The notes beneath the pieces are model-generated. The model did no database searches and was not told the origin of the DNA. It worked only from the letters and a program-made list of their open reading frames with translations. Positions 14,955 through 23,218 of a DNA stretch of 26,593 bases are shown piece after piece. Origin of the DNA: an uncultured Collinsella sp. (GTDB lineage: Bacteria; Actinomycetota; Coriobacteriia; Coriobacteriales; Coriobacteriaceae); contig CABUCQ010000014.1 of the NCBI GenBank assembly GCA_902490095.1, forward strand, positions 1-26,593, given 5' to 3'. Position 1 is the stretch's first letter; each line of letters starts with the position of its first letter. The translations under genes and the position numbers were made by a program.

Positions 14955-17117
14955 CTACGCACGGGCCCCGGCAGCACGCTCGTCAAGCCACTCGATATCC
15001 TCGGCAAGGTAAGCAACGCCCAAATGGTGCCCGCCCGGGCAGACCTCGTGTGACAAGTCGCCGGCATGTCCCACAAGCTCATAGGCGTCCCGAACGATAT
15101 CGAGCTGCTCGTCCACGTTCGCAAGCCCACGGGCACCGTTAAGATGATCGCCCTCGCAGCTCTGCACCAACAGCGGGCGCGGTGCGATAAGCGAGGCGAT
15201 ATCGCCCATATCGAGCAGGCGCCACAGACCCGGCACATAATTACAGCTGCAGTTGCCGTTGAGGTGCAGCAGCGAATCGTCGACACCGTACAGATAGCCC
15301 GAGACAAACGCCTTGCGAACGCGCGGGTCGAGCGCCGCCAGGTACAACGTCATGTATCCGCCGCCCGAAAAGCCAAAGCAGCCCAGGTCGTCCATGGCAA
15401 TGTCGCCGCGCGCCTCCAGGTAATCGATCAGACGCATGTTGTCCCAGACGTTGAGGCCCGCGACCGTAAGACCCAGTGGCTCGGCCATACGTGCCTGATT
15501 CAGGCACGTACCGCGCAGGTAGCTGTTCTCGTCATCGCCCTGACCCTTCCAGTCACGACGGTATCCCCAGCCGCGCGCGTCGGGGCAGACGGTCACGTAA
15601 CCCATGCGTGCCAAACGCAGACCGTAGTCGTAATTGAACTTACGCACGGCATCATCGACCGCCGGCACGCCCGTCACGCCCGCAACACTTGCGGCGCCTG
15701 CTCCCTGATGGCCATGCGGGCAGATATAGCAACACTTGCGGCCGCGCGCATCGAGCTTAGGCGACTGCGGCTCGAGCAGGTAGAACGGCATCCAAACGTC
15801 GCGCTCCACCTGCAGCATCGCATGGGTGCGCACGATACCGCCGGCAATCTGCACCCGATCGAGTTCGCGCGCCTCAATCGACACGCGATCCATAAGCGAT
15901 AAGCCCAACAGGTCAAACAGCCGAACCCTCGTCGCAATCTGCCATGCCTCAAAGTCTTCGGGCGTCGTGCCCTTAAATGCGGCGGAGCGGCCCTCACGCT
16001 TAAGGCGCTCACGAAATGCCAGTTCGTCTTCGTAATAGGTGTCGATATGCACCGTACGACCGTTATCGGAAAGACTGTCGGTCTCCGCAGCGTCGCCCGG
16101 GCCACCTTCGGGGTCCCAGCCATCCGTGCCGGCAAGTACCTGTTCGCGAGCGTACCGGGCAGCGGCCGTCGCATCGAGCTCGCGGGACCATGGCACCCAG
16201 TTTTCGGCATCACCCGACGGGCCATGTAGGATTGCACCAGCGTAGCGCGCCCTCTCGTGCGCCGCCGGCTTATTCCAATCCCACCAGCCTTCGCGCTTGA
16301 TGTGCTGTCCCAGCCAGCAATCGATCAGCACGGTCTGGGCCCATTCGCGCCACGGACGACCCAGGTAGACCGAGTCCGGCGCCACGTCCTGCGGAGCCGT
16401 AAACGAGCAGCCGTGGAACACAAAGCCGTACGGCTCCCCCTCGGGCGTCGATGCCGCCGTCACGTAGCCGTTCACGTCCATATTGCGGTTGAGCGAGCGG
16501 ATCTCGCACCCCTCAAAATAGGCACGCGCGCCGCCAAAGATAAAGTCGACATCGCCCTCGATTCGGCAGCGTCGGAAATACTGACGGCCCACCCGGCGCG
16601 GCGCAAACTGCTTGGGCCCAATGAACCCGCCCGGTTTGACTTCGCGCGGCGGAAGCGGGCCCAAAAACAGTGTGTCCTGGCGCCCCGTAATGCAGCAGGC
16701 GTCGACCACCAGACGATCGCCGTCGGCGTACAGGGCAATCGCCTGCCCCACCTCGCGACCGTCGCCGGCATCGTTGACGATCGTGAGGTTCTCGAGCCGC
16801 ACGTCATCGGCATCGACCAAAACGGTATAGGTCCTAAACGTGCCGAGCGTACCGTCGACACCCGAGCCATCACTCGAGGGCATCATGGCACCCAGGTTAC
16901 CCACGATTCGCACGCTGTCAGCCGTCTCGCCCACCAGCGTCACATGCGGTCGATGAATCTCGACCCGCTCGCGATACTCACCCGGATCGACATGAATCGT
17001 CACCGGCTGCTCAGTGTCCGGATAGAGTTGATCGGCTGCCTCCAAGGCATCAGAGATTGTTGGATACGCTCCTACTGCGACCCTCGAAACGCGCAGCGTA
17101 TAGGTGTTTTCACTCAT
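14955..17117 (-). CDS. Pectin methylesterase (CE8) fused to alpha/beta-hydrolase esterase
   Basis: This is a 720-aa two-enzyme protein. Residues about 5-325 form a right-handed beta-helix pectin methylesterase: GRQDTLF with D148, VDFIFGG with D191, and LGRPWREW with R254. They would remove methyl groups from galacturonate, releasing methanol. After an acidic, glycine-rich linker (about 328-355), residues about 360-720 form an alpha/beta-hydrolase of the acetyl-xylan-esterase-like group, with nucleophile S584 in GFSGGGY, candidate acid D657 and histidines in GGHHLG (697-698). It has no signal peptide, unlike most pectin methylesterases. The ATG overlaps the stop of the preceding esterase (ATGA), so translation is coupled. 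The frame is continuous through the linker, so this is a true fusion as written. Confidence 0.88.
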   Translation of the reverse strand: MSENTYTLRVSRVAVGAYPTISDALEAADQLYPDTEQPVTIHVDPGEYRERVEIHRPHVTLVGETADSVRIVGNLGAMMPSSDGSGVDGTLGTFRTYTVLVDADDVRLENLTIVNDAGDGREVGQAIALYADGDRLVVDACCITGRQDTLFLGPLPPREVKPGGFIGPKQFAPRRVGRQYFRRCRIEGDVDFIFGGARAYFEGCEIRSLNRNMDVNGYVTAASTPEGEPYGFVFHGCSFTAPQDVAPDSVYLGRPWREWAQTVLIDCWLGQHIKREGWWDWNKPAAHERARYAGAILHGPSGDAENWVPWSRELDATAAARYAREQVLAGTDGWDPEGGPGDAAETDSLSDNGRTVHIDTYYEDELAFRERLKREGRSAAFKGTTPEDFEAWQIATRVRLFDLLGLSLMDRVSIEARELDRVQIAGGIVRTHAMLQVERDVWMPFYLLEPQSPKLDARGRKCCYICPHGHQGAGAASVAGVTGVPAVDDAVRKFNYDYGLRLARMGYVTVCPDARGWGYRRDWKGQGDDENSYLRGTCLNQARMAEPLGLTVAGLNVWDNMRLIDYLEARGDIAMDDLGCFGFSGGGYMTLYLAALDPRVRKAFVSGYLYGVDDSLLHLNGNCSCNYVPGLWRLLDMGDIASLIAPRPLLVQSCEGDHLNGARGLANVDEQLDIVRDAYELVGHAGDLSHEVCPGGHHLGVAYLAEDIEWLDERAAGARA

Positions 17118-17923
17118 CGTCCATCACGCTCCCAGGCGGCGAACTGCTCAGGCCAACCCTGAGCCTGCGGCTGAATATGCTCGGCGCAGCCCTTAAATGC
17201 TGTTTGGGCCGTGGCAAGCGATGCCCCATGCTTTCCATGGGGAAAGACATGCAGGCTAAAACCAATCCCGTGGTCGGCAAGCGCCTGCGCAAGCAAGAGA
17301 CTATTTTGGACCGGCACCGATGCATCCTCGGCGGTATGCCACAAGAACGTACGGGGGAAACCCTCGCCCACCATATTCTCGACCGACAACTTTTGAGCCA
17401 AAGCGTCATCGGCACCCGTTAGGTGTTCAAACGAACCACGATGAGCATAGGCTCCCGAGCTCACAACCGGATAGCCCAGGCAAAGCGCATCGGGCCGAAT
17501 CGACTCGGGTGATGCCGTGATCGACTCCGCAAGCCAGGGTTGGTTCCAAAGCGCCCCAAGCAGGCCAACCAAATGTCCGCCGGCCGAAAAACCCATGACC
17601 GTAATCCGGTCGGGGTCGACACAGAACTCCGCCGCATGGCCTCGGACGGTATCGACCGCTCGCGCAAGCTCCTGCAACGCCAGCGGATAGACAGCCGGAG
17701 CAACCGAATAGTTCAGCACAAATGCCTGGTAGCCCATCGCCAACAAACGGAGTGCCACCGGCTCGCCCTCTCGCGGCGAAACGTGATCATAGCCGCCTCC
17801 AGGCACGATCACAACTGCAGGCAGCGGTTTTAAAGCATAAGCATCTTCGGTCGGGGCAAAAACATAAGACGTAATCGTGGCAGACGAGCCATCGACCCCG
17901 ACAGGAATCGTTTTATTGAGCAT
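17114..17923 (-). CDS. Alpha/beta-hydrolase esterase (acetylesterase-like)
   Basis: This 269-aa hydrolase resembles small acetyl-xylan and hemicellulose-type esterases. Seen: oxyanion motif VPGGGYDH (40-47), nucleophile elbow GFSAGG with S113 (111-116), a likely acid in AEDASVP and the catalytic histidine in FPHGKHG. The ATG at 17923 has AAAGGG five bases upstream; the open frame continues to 17974 without a ribosome site. It follows GH28 after a 104-bp gap that holds a long hairpin, and overlaps the fusion gene by 4 nt. The likely role is deacetylation of imported pectic oligosaccharides in the cytoplasm, inferred from context. Confidence 0.85.
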   Translation of the reverse strand: MLNKTIPVGVDGSSATITSYVFAPTEDAYALKPLPAVVIVPGGGYDHVSPREGEPVALRLLAMGYQAFVLNYSVAPAVYPLALQELARAVDTVRGHAAEFCVDPDRITVMGFSAGGHLVGLLGALWNQPWLAESITASPESIRPDALCLGYPVVSSGAYAHRGSFEHLTGADDALAQKLSVENMVGEGFPRTFLWHTAEDASVPVQNSLLLAQALADHGIGFSLHVFPHGKHGASLATAQTAFKGCAEHIQPQAQGWPEQFAAWERDGR

Positions 17924-17975
17924 GAATTCCCTTTCGCCATAATGCGTTGCGCAGCGCACACGGCCGCATCGCATA

Positions 17976-18012
17976 AGGGCTGCATTGCCGGTCTATCCGA
18001 CAATGCAGCCCT
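17976..18012 (-). other. Intercistronic hairpin between GH28 and esterase
   Basis: A perfect 12-bp stem (AGGGCTGCATTG, 17976-17987, with 18001-18012) has a 13-nt loop. There is no T-run on the minus strand, and the downstream gene starts 53 bp later, so it is more likely an mRNA stability element or weak attenuator than a full terminator. Confidence 0.6.
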
Positions 18013-18027
18013 GGTCATCAATCCGGG

Positions 18028-19623
18028 TTAGGAACGGACGATCTTGTCAACGTTTTGGAGTTGCAGCTCCTCGCCGTCCTGGCCCTCAACAACCACGTTT
18101 TGCAGGTCGAGTACCTTGACGTTTTGAGCGATGATGCCCTGGCGCACCATGGGCTCAACGCCGCAGGCCATGGCCGGGACAAAGGGCTCGGCATCCTCCG
18201 CGAAGGTCACATGGACATCCTGGAACGTCAGGCGCGTCACCTTGCTCTCGGGAAGGCCCGTGATATAGGCTGCGGCCGCATGGCAGTTGGTGGCCTCGAT
18301 ATCGCAAAACGTCGTGGCGCCAAAGCCGGGCGTACGGTCGTCGACGGGCAGCGCCTCGCGAGACTGCACGTAGTCGGTCTTGCCGTCCTTGTCGCAGAAG
18401 TAGAACGAGTTGACCACGAAGGGCGTGAGCACCTTATCCATGCGAATGTGCTCGAAGGTGATGCCCTCGTTGACTGCGTCCTTGCCGCGCCCACGGCGGG
18501 TCTTGACGCGCAGGCCGCGGTCGGTGCGCTCAAAGAGGCACTTGCTCACGGTGAGGTCCTTGATGCCGCCGGCGGCCTCGGATCCCAGCACCACGGCGCC
18601 GTGGCCGTCGTGCATGTAGCAGTGTGAGATCAGCACGTCGTGCGTGGCGGGACGGAGCTCGGGCTCAATGCCCAGTTTGCCGCTCTTGATGGCGATACAG
18701 TCGTCGCCCACCGAAAACTGACAGCCAAGGATGCGGACAAAACCGCAGCTCTCGGGATCGAAACCGTCGGTGTTGTGGGAGTTCTTGGGACCCTCGATGG
18801 ACAGGCACAGGGCATCGACGTGCTCACACAGAATGGGATGGATATTCCACGCCGGGCTGTTGCGCACGGTAAAGCCGACAAGGCTCACGTTTTCACACTC
18901 GGACAGGAAAATCATGCGCGGGCGGGCGATCTCGCGGCCCTCCTCGGGACGGAAGATGTTCTTAAAGTCCTTGTTCCACCAGTTGTCCTCGGCAAAATCG
19001 GTCTGGCCGTCGATGGCGCCACGGCCATAGATGCACACGTCGTGCACGCTCAGGCCCGTAAAGGTCGAACAGTAGGTCGAGAAGCTCTCGCCTTCCCAGC
19101 GGCCCAGGGGCAGCATGTCGGTGCCGGCATACCCGGCGCCCTCGTCGCCCGTGACCGTGCCCGGAATGTAGGCAAGCGCCGCGCGGTCGTGACGGGCCAG
19201 CAGCACCGCGCCCTCGGCGAGCTCGATGTTGATATTGCTCTTAAGGAAAAGGGACTTGATGCGGTAGTTGCCGGCGGGAATCAGCACGCGCCCGCCCTTG
19301 GGGCAGGCCATGATGGCAGCTTGGATATTGGTGGTGTCGTCGTGCTCGGCATCGCCCTTGGCGCCACAGTCGCGAACGTTGATGGTAAAGGGCTCAGCCG
19401 GCGTGGTGACACCTACGCTCAGCTCACGCTCGCCACAAACAAAACGAACCAGGTTGCGCTTGCCGGGGGTCAGGCCGTCGACATAGGTCTCGACCGTATT
19501 CGTGGTACCAGCGGGCTCGTCGTTGACAAAGATCTCCCACGTATCGGCACAGGTAAAGTAGCCGCCGTCGTCAAGCTCGATCACGGCCGCGCGGGCGTTG
19601 CGCCAGATAACGTTCGTCTCCAT
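18028..19623 (-). CDS. GH28 polygalacturonase family hydrolase
   Basis: This 531-aa glycoside hydrolase cleaves alpha-1,4-galacturonan. The GH28 signature set is complete: NTDGFD with D286, VGDDCIAIKSG with D307/D308, DGHGAVVLGSE with H341, and the substrate-binding RVKTRRGRG at 372-380. An N-terminal stretch of about 80 residues looks like a small beta domain, often seen in exo-acting members. No signal peptide is visible, so it probably trims imported oligogalacturonides, perhaps as an exo-enzyme. The ATG at 19623 follows GAGGGAG; five extra codons upstream are open but lack a ribosome site. The start is only 24 bp after the symporter stop, and no separate promoter is evident. Confidence 0.93.
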   Translation of the reverse strand: METNVIWRNARAAVIELDDGGYFTCADTWEIFVNDEPAGTTNTVETYVDGLTPGKRNLVRFVCGERELSVGVTTPAEPFTINVRDCGAKGDAEHDDTTNIQAAIMACPKGGRVLIPAGNYRIKSLFLKSNINIELAEGAVLLARHDRAALAYIPGTVTGDEGAGYAGTDMLPLGRWEGESFSTYCSTFTGLSVHDVCIYGRGAIDGQTDFAEDNWWNKDFKNIFRPEEGREIARPRMIFLSECENVSLVGFTVRNSPAWNIHPILCEHVDALCLSIEGPKNSHNTDGFDPESCGFVRILGCQFSVGDDCIAIKSGKLGIEPELRPATHDVLISHCYMHDGHGAVVLGSEAAGGIKDLTVSKCLFERTDRGLRVKTRRGRGKDAVNEGITFEHIRMDKVLTPFVVNSFYFCDKDGKTDYVQSREALPVDDRTPGFGATTFCDIEATNCHAAAAYITGLPESKVTRLTFQDVHVTFAEDAEPFVPAMACGVEPMVRQGIIAQNVKVLDLQNVVVEGQDGEELQLQNVDKIVRS

Positions 19624-19647
19624 GGATTTCTCCCTCAAAAAGATGCT

Positions 19648-21297
19648 CTAAAGGCAAATTGTACGCTGTTGAAAAAGGGCCGTGCCTGCCGGCGGAATTC
19701 CGGTGGCACGGCCCTGTGATTTGGACGATATGTCGGCCTTACTCGGCGGGGTTACGCTACCGTCCTGGAAGCCAACGTTGTTGTGGGCAAAGCAGTCCTC
19801 GTACTTAAAGCCGGAGAGCTCCTCGCAAAGCGCCTTGACCTCGGGCTTGACGTCGGCCATCTTGCCACCCTCCTTGACGCGGTGAATCTCGTCGCAAAGG
19901 ATGTCGCACTGCTCCTTGTCGATCTTGATGCCGCGGGCAAGGACGGCCGCAAGCAGGAAGAAGCCGGCGCAGCCGATGATCATGTAGCCGCAGATATATA
20001 GAGGCACGGTAGCGGGCTGGGTCACGGCGTCGCTATTGCCGGCGGTCTGAATGAAGCCGGAGGCAGCAAGGACGATAGCCCACACGTTGACGGCGATAGC
20101 CTGGGCGATCTGCTGGCAGAGCTGCTGCGCGGAGCTGTAGATGCCCTCGCGACGACGCAGGGTGATGAGTTCATCGACATCGGGGATGTAGTTGAGCAGA
20201 ACATCGGGCAGGTACTGGAAGCCGACGTAGAAGAACTTCCAGATGGCGAAGATGATGGGGTAGGCGATCATGGCGATGGCGACCGTGGAGGTGCCGTTGA
20301 TCTGACCAAAGGCGAAGTAGTTGTAGGCAATGATGCACGCAGCGCAACCGACATTTGCGAGGTACCAAGACTTGTGGAAGCCCTTCTTGGCCATGAGGGC
20401 GACCCAGATGGCGGTGCAGACGATAGCGACGACCTTGCCGGGCATCTCCATCACGGACTCGTAGGACTTAGGAATCTGCAGGCAGTAGACGATGAAGAAG
20501 GACAGGCAGGCAGACCAGCAGGCAGCAGCGAGCTTCGTGGAGACCTGTGCATACAGGACCTTGCGGAAGGACTTGTTGCGGAAGGTGGAGATAACGTCGA
20601 TGAAGAACTTCTTGATACCCTCGCCGACGCTCTCGATCTTCTCCTGAGCGACCTCCTCGGGGGTGTGCTCCCACGTGGACAGGTACACACAAAGCAGCGA
20701 GATTGCCATGACCGAAGCGTTGACCGTAGCGATGATGAAGTAGCTGAACGGGTTGGTCTCGCCGAAGGTGCCAAAGCCGAAGCCCACAAGTGCAGCCATC
20801 AGGAAGCCGGCGGCGTTACCAAAGAGATGCTTGTAGCCGGTGAGGTACGTACGCTCCTTAAAGTCGTCGGTCATCTCGATGGTAAGCGGCGACAGGTTGG
20901 CGGTGCAGAACGTGTACGCGACGTTGTAGATCAGGTACAGCACAAAGTAGTACGGGAAGCCAAACGGCGTAGCCACGAAGATGAGCGGCTCGGCGATCAT
21001 CATCGGGATGGCCAGCAAGATCCAGAAACGACGACGACCAAAGATGCGGCCAATCTTGGTGGCATAGAAGTTATCGGCCACAAAGCCCATCAGCGGGCAA
21101 AGAATGGCGTTGACATAGATGGCAAACGAGCTGATCAGTGCAGCCTCGCCTGCGGACAGGCCACACTCCGTGGACAGGAACAGCACCATGTAGCTGTGCG
21201 TAAAGGTCAGGGCACCGGAATTGAGCATACCGCCCATACCAAAGCCCAAGCGCGTCCAGAATGTGATCTTACGCTTTTTTCCGATCTTATTAGTCAT
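19648..21297 (-). CDS. GPH-type sugar:cation symporter, probable oligogalacturonide transporter
   Basis: This 549-aa membrane protein has about 12 hydrophobic segments and resembles the glycoside-pentoside-hexuronide:cation symporter family, which includes the oligogalacturonide transporter TogT. N-terminal features include FGMGGMLNSGAL and the loop GFVADNFYATKIGRIFGRRR after the second to third segment. It is the only transporter in the pectin region, so it should import galacturonate or oligogalacturonides. The ATG at 21297 follows GAGGGAG; an upstream start at 21348 is less likely. The coding frame continues about 30 codons past a TAA in another frame (19739-19741) and reads through a terminator hairpin, so the C-terminal end may reflect a frameshift. 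Confidence 0.88.
   Translation of the reverse strand: MTNKIGKKRKITFWTRLGFGMGGMLNSGALTFTHSYMVLFLSTECGLSAGEAALISSFAIYVNAILCPLMGFVADNFYATKIGRIFGRRRFWILLAIPMMIAEPLIFVATPFGFPYYFVLYLIYNVAYTFCTANLSPLTIEMTDDFKERTYLTGYKHLFGNAAGFLMAALVGFGFGTFGETNPFSYFIIATVNASVMAISLLCVYLSTWEHTPEEVAQEKIESVGEGIKKFFIDVISTFRNKSFRKVLYAQVSTKLAAACWSACLSFFIVYCLQIPKSYESVMEMPGKVVAIVCTAIWVALMAKKGFHKSWYLANVGCAACIIAYNYFAFGQINGTSTVAIAMIAYPIIFAIWKFFYVGFQYLPDVLLNYIPDVDELITLRRREGIYSSAQQLCQQIAQAIAVNVWAIVLAASGFIQTAGNSDAVTQPATVPLYICGYMIIGCAGFFLLAAVLARGIKIDKEQCDILCDEIHRVKEGGKMADVKPEVKALCEELSGFKYEDCFAHNNVGFQDGSVTPPSKADISSKSQGRATGIPPAGTALFQQRTICL
19672..19714 (-). terminator. Hairpin terminator inside the 3' end of the symporter frame
   Basis: A 10-bp perfect stem (19677-19686 with 19705-19714), with a CCGG/CCGG inner pairing, is followed on the minus strand by five T (19672-19676). 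The GH28 gene starts 49 bp later without a clear promoter, so partial read-through is implied, lowering GH28-to-SGNH expression relative to the symporter. Confidence 0.75.
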
Positions 21298-21374
21298 CGA
21301 GCTCCCTCTCTTTTCTCGATTGTCTTGCAGCAAGACATTGGAGTCCACACTGACATCTGTCTGCCCAGCGTTCA

Positions 21375-21390
21375 GGGTGAACGTTTAGTT
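21375..21390. promoter_or_regulatory. TGAACGTT-type operator, symporter proximal
   Basis: GGGTGAACGTTTAGTT has one strong half (GGGTGAACGTT) and one degenerate half. It starts just downstream of the candidate -10 and its centre is 40 bp from the distal operator. Confidence 0.65.
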
Positions 21391-21392
21391 AG

Positions 21393-21421
21393 ATTATGCG
21401 CGATTGCTTACGACAGGTGAA
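21393..21421 (-). promoter_or_regulatory. Symporter promoter
   Basis: The -35 TTCACC (21416-21421) and -10 CATAAT (21393-21398) are separated by exactly 17 bases, the best promoter in the window. The -35 lies inside the distal operator and the proximal operator covers the likely start point, so binding should repress. Confidence 0.7.
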
Positions 21422-21430
21422 CGTTCACTT
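21415..21430. promoter_or_regulatory. TGAACGTTCA operator, symporter distal
   Basis: AGGTGAACGTTCACTT contains the perfect 12-bp palindrome GTGAACGTTCAC (21417-21428). It overlaps the -35. Confidence 0.8.
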
Positions 21431-21443
21431 GAATAATATCCTT

Positions 21444-21470
21444 GAACGGTCGATTTTTACCGCTGAACGG
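21444..21470. promoter_or_regulatory. 27-bp AACGG direct-repeat element, symporter
   Basis: GAACGG at 21444-21449 and again at 21465-21470, period 21 bp, with a T-run between. Its first 14 bases are identical to those of the uxaC element, and it lies 21.5 bp from the operator centre. Confidence 0.65.
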
Positions 21471-21535
21471 ACACAATTGAGATCCTCACACCTATTTTCT
21501 GCTGGTAAGGGTGCCATGCTGGACAGCCATGAGAT

Positions 21536-21551
21536 AGGTGAACGTTTATCA
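21536..21551. promoter_or_regulatory. TGAACGTT-type operator, far upstream of symporter
   Basis: AGGTGAACGTTTATCA keeps the conserved half AGGTGAACGTT. Its centre lies 121 bp upstream of the distal symporter operator, a distance compatible with a DNA loop. It is 34 bp downstream of the uxaA terminator. Confidence 0.55.
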
Positions 21552-21584
21552 GATTTTCCAACATATTCACTTAACCACGAAACG

Positions 21585-21617
21585 AAAAAGCCCCGCCGGG
21601 AACACTCCCGACGGGGC
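21585..21617 (-). terminator. Terminator of the uxaCBA operon
   Basis: The stem GCCCCGTCGGGA (with its complement, one G.U pair) and loop GTGT (21590-21617) are followed on the minus strand by five T (21585-21589). It lies 35 bp past the uxaA stop and is the cleanest intrinsic terminator in the window. Confidence 0.92.
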
Positions 21618-21652
21618 CGATGACATCGCGCTATGCTTGGGCGCACTTGCCG

Positions 21653-23137
21653 CTACAAGCAGACGCCGTCCTTCCAGATACTGATCTCGTGACAGCCACG
21701 GCGCTCGGCACTCGTGAGCTTACCGCTCGCCGTCTGTAGCACCAGCTGGTACAAATCGCGGGCGGCCTCGTCGAGCGTGCGCTCACCCGTGGCAATCACG
21801 CCGGCGTTAAAGTCCATCCAATTGGCCTTGTGGTCGCACAAACGCTGGTTGGTGAACACTTTGAGCGTAGGCGCCGGCGCGCCAAACGGTGTGCCGCGGC
21901 CGGTCGAGAACAGAATCACGTGGCAGCCGGCAGCCGTCAACGCCGTGGTGGATACCATGTCGTTGCCCGGACCGCACAGCATGTTCAAGCCGTGTTTAGT
22001 TGCCTGGCCGGCATACGGCAGCACGTCGACGATGGGGGCAGATCCGCCCTTTTGCACGCAGCCGCAGCTCTTGTCCTCGAGCGTGGTAATACCTCCGTCC
22101 TTGTTGCCGGGGCTCGGGTTCTCGTAGACAACCTCGCCGTGGCTAATAAAGTAGTCCTTAAAGCCGTTGAGCATGTCGGAGGCGGCGCCAAAGACCTGCT
22201 CGTTCTCACAGCGATCGAGCAGAATACTCTCCGCGCCAAACATCTCGGGCACCTCGGTAAGCACCGACGTGCCGCCACGGGCGACGACCATATCGCTCAC
22301 GCGACCGATCGTGGGGTTGGCGGTAATGCCCGAAAGACCGTCGGAGCCGCCGCACTTAAGACCAATAACCAGCTCGGAGGCCATAATGGGCTCACGCTTG
22401 GCTTGCTTTGCCAGGTCTGCCAGCTCGGCCAGAATCTTGTGGCCCTCGACCTGCTCGTCGGCAACGTCCTGGCAGGTGAGGAAGCGGACGCGCTCGTGAT
22501 CGAAGTCACCGAGCTCGTCGAGCACCTGCTGGTGTGTGCAGTTCTCGCAACCAAGCGACAGGAACAGCACACCGGCCGCATTAGGATGACGCGAGAGCGC
22601 CACCAGCAGACGACGCGTCTGGACATGGTCGGCGCCGGTCTGCGAGCAGCCAAAGGGATGCGGGAAATAGTAAACACCCTCCAGCGAGCCATCGACCAGA
22701 TTCTGGGCCTGCTCACACATGGCACGGGCGACTTCGTTGACACAGCCGACCGTGGGGATGATCCACAGCTCATTACGCGTCGCGGCACGACCGTCGGCGC
22801 GGCGGAAGCCCATAAAGGTCTCAGGCTCAACGGGATCCACGACCGGATGCGTGGGGTTGTAGGCGTACTCGACCTCGCCCGAAAGGTTGGTCTTGACATT
22901 ATGTGTATGAAGCCACTGACCGGGCTGGACATCGCCCGTCACATGGCCGATAGGAAGGCCGTACTTGACGACGTCCTCCCCCGCGGCAATCGAGCGCACG
23001 GCCATCTTATGACCCTGCGGAATATCCTCCGCGGCCACGACCTCGCCCACCCCGGGAACCGCGACGGCGGTGCCCTTGGCAAGCGGCGACAGCGCGACGA
23101 TCACGTTGTCGGCCGGATTGATCTGGATAGTGTTCAT
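21653..23137 (-). CDS. uxaA: Altronate dehydratase
   Basis: This 494-aa enzyme dehydrates D-altronate to 2-keto-3-deoxy-D-gluconate, the third step of galacturonate breakdown. Seen: an N-terminal SAF-like domain (about 1-90) with HTHNVKTNL, then the large UxaA domain with PHPFGCSQTGADH, LGCENCTHQQV, LKCGGSDGLSGITANP, CGCVQKGG and the terminal STGRGTPFG. Conserved cysteines fit an iron-dependent enzyme. The length is normal for the family. The ATG at 23137 has a modest ribosome site (AGGA about nine bases upstream). It is last in uxaC-uxaB-uxaA, 81 bp after uxaB. Confidence 0.96.
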   Translation of the reverse strand: MNTIQINPADNVIVALSPLAKGTAVAVPGVGEVVAAEDIPQGHKMAVRSIAAGEDVVKYGLPIGHVTGDVQPGQWLHTHNVKTNLSGEVEYAYNPTHPVVDPVEPETFMGFRRADGRAATRNELWIIPTVGCVNEVARAMCEQAQNLVDGSLEGVYYFPHPFGCSQTGADHVQTRRLLVALSRHPNAAGVLFLSLGCENCTHQQVLDELGDFDHERVRFLTCQDVADEQVEGHKILAELADLAKQAKREPIMASELVIGLKCGGSDGLSGITANPTIGRVSDMVVARGGTSVLTEVPEMFGAESILLDRCENEQVFGAASDMLNGFKDYFISHGEVVYENPSPGNKDGGITTLEDKSCGCVQKGGSAPIVDVLPYAGQATKHGLNMLCGPGNDMVSTTALTAAGCHVILFSTGRGTPFGAPAPTLKVFTNQRLCDHKANWMDFNAGVIATGERTLDEAARDLYQLVLQTASGKLTSAERRGCHEISIWKDGVCL

Positions 23138-23175
23138 TGCAAATGGTCCTAACCCTACAGGTTGAGCAGAAGTCG

Positions 23176-23207
23176 AGACGCGGGCACGCCGTCCCGCGCC
23201 CGCGTCT
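23176..23207 (-). other. Intercistronic hairpin between uxaB and uxaA
   Basis: The 10-bp arms AGACGCGGGC (23176-23185) and its complement (23198-23207) form a GC-rich stem with a 12-nt loop. No T-run follows on the minus strand. It may affect mRNA stability or lower uxaA expression. Confidence 0.6.
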
Positions 23208-23218
23208 GCGCCGGAAAT

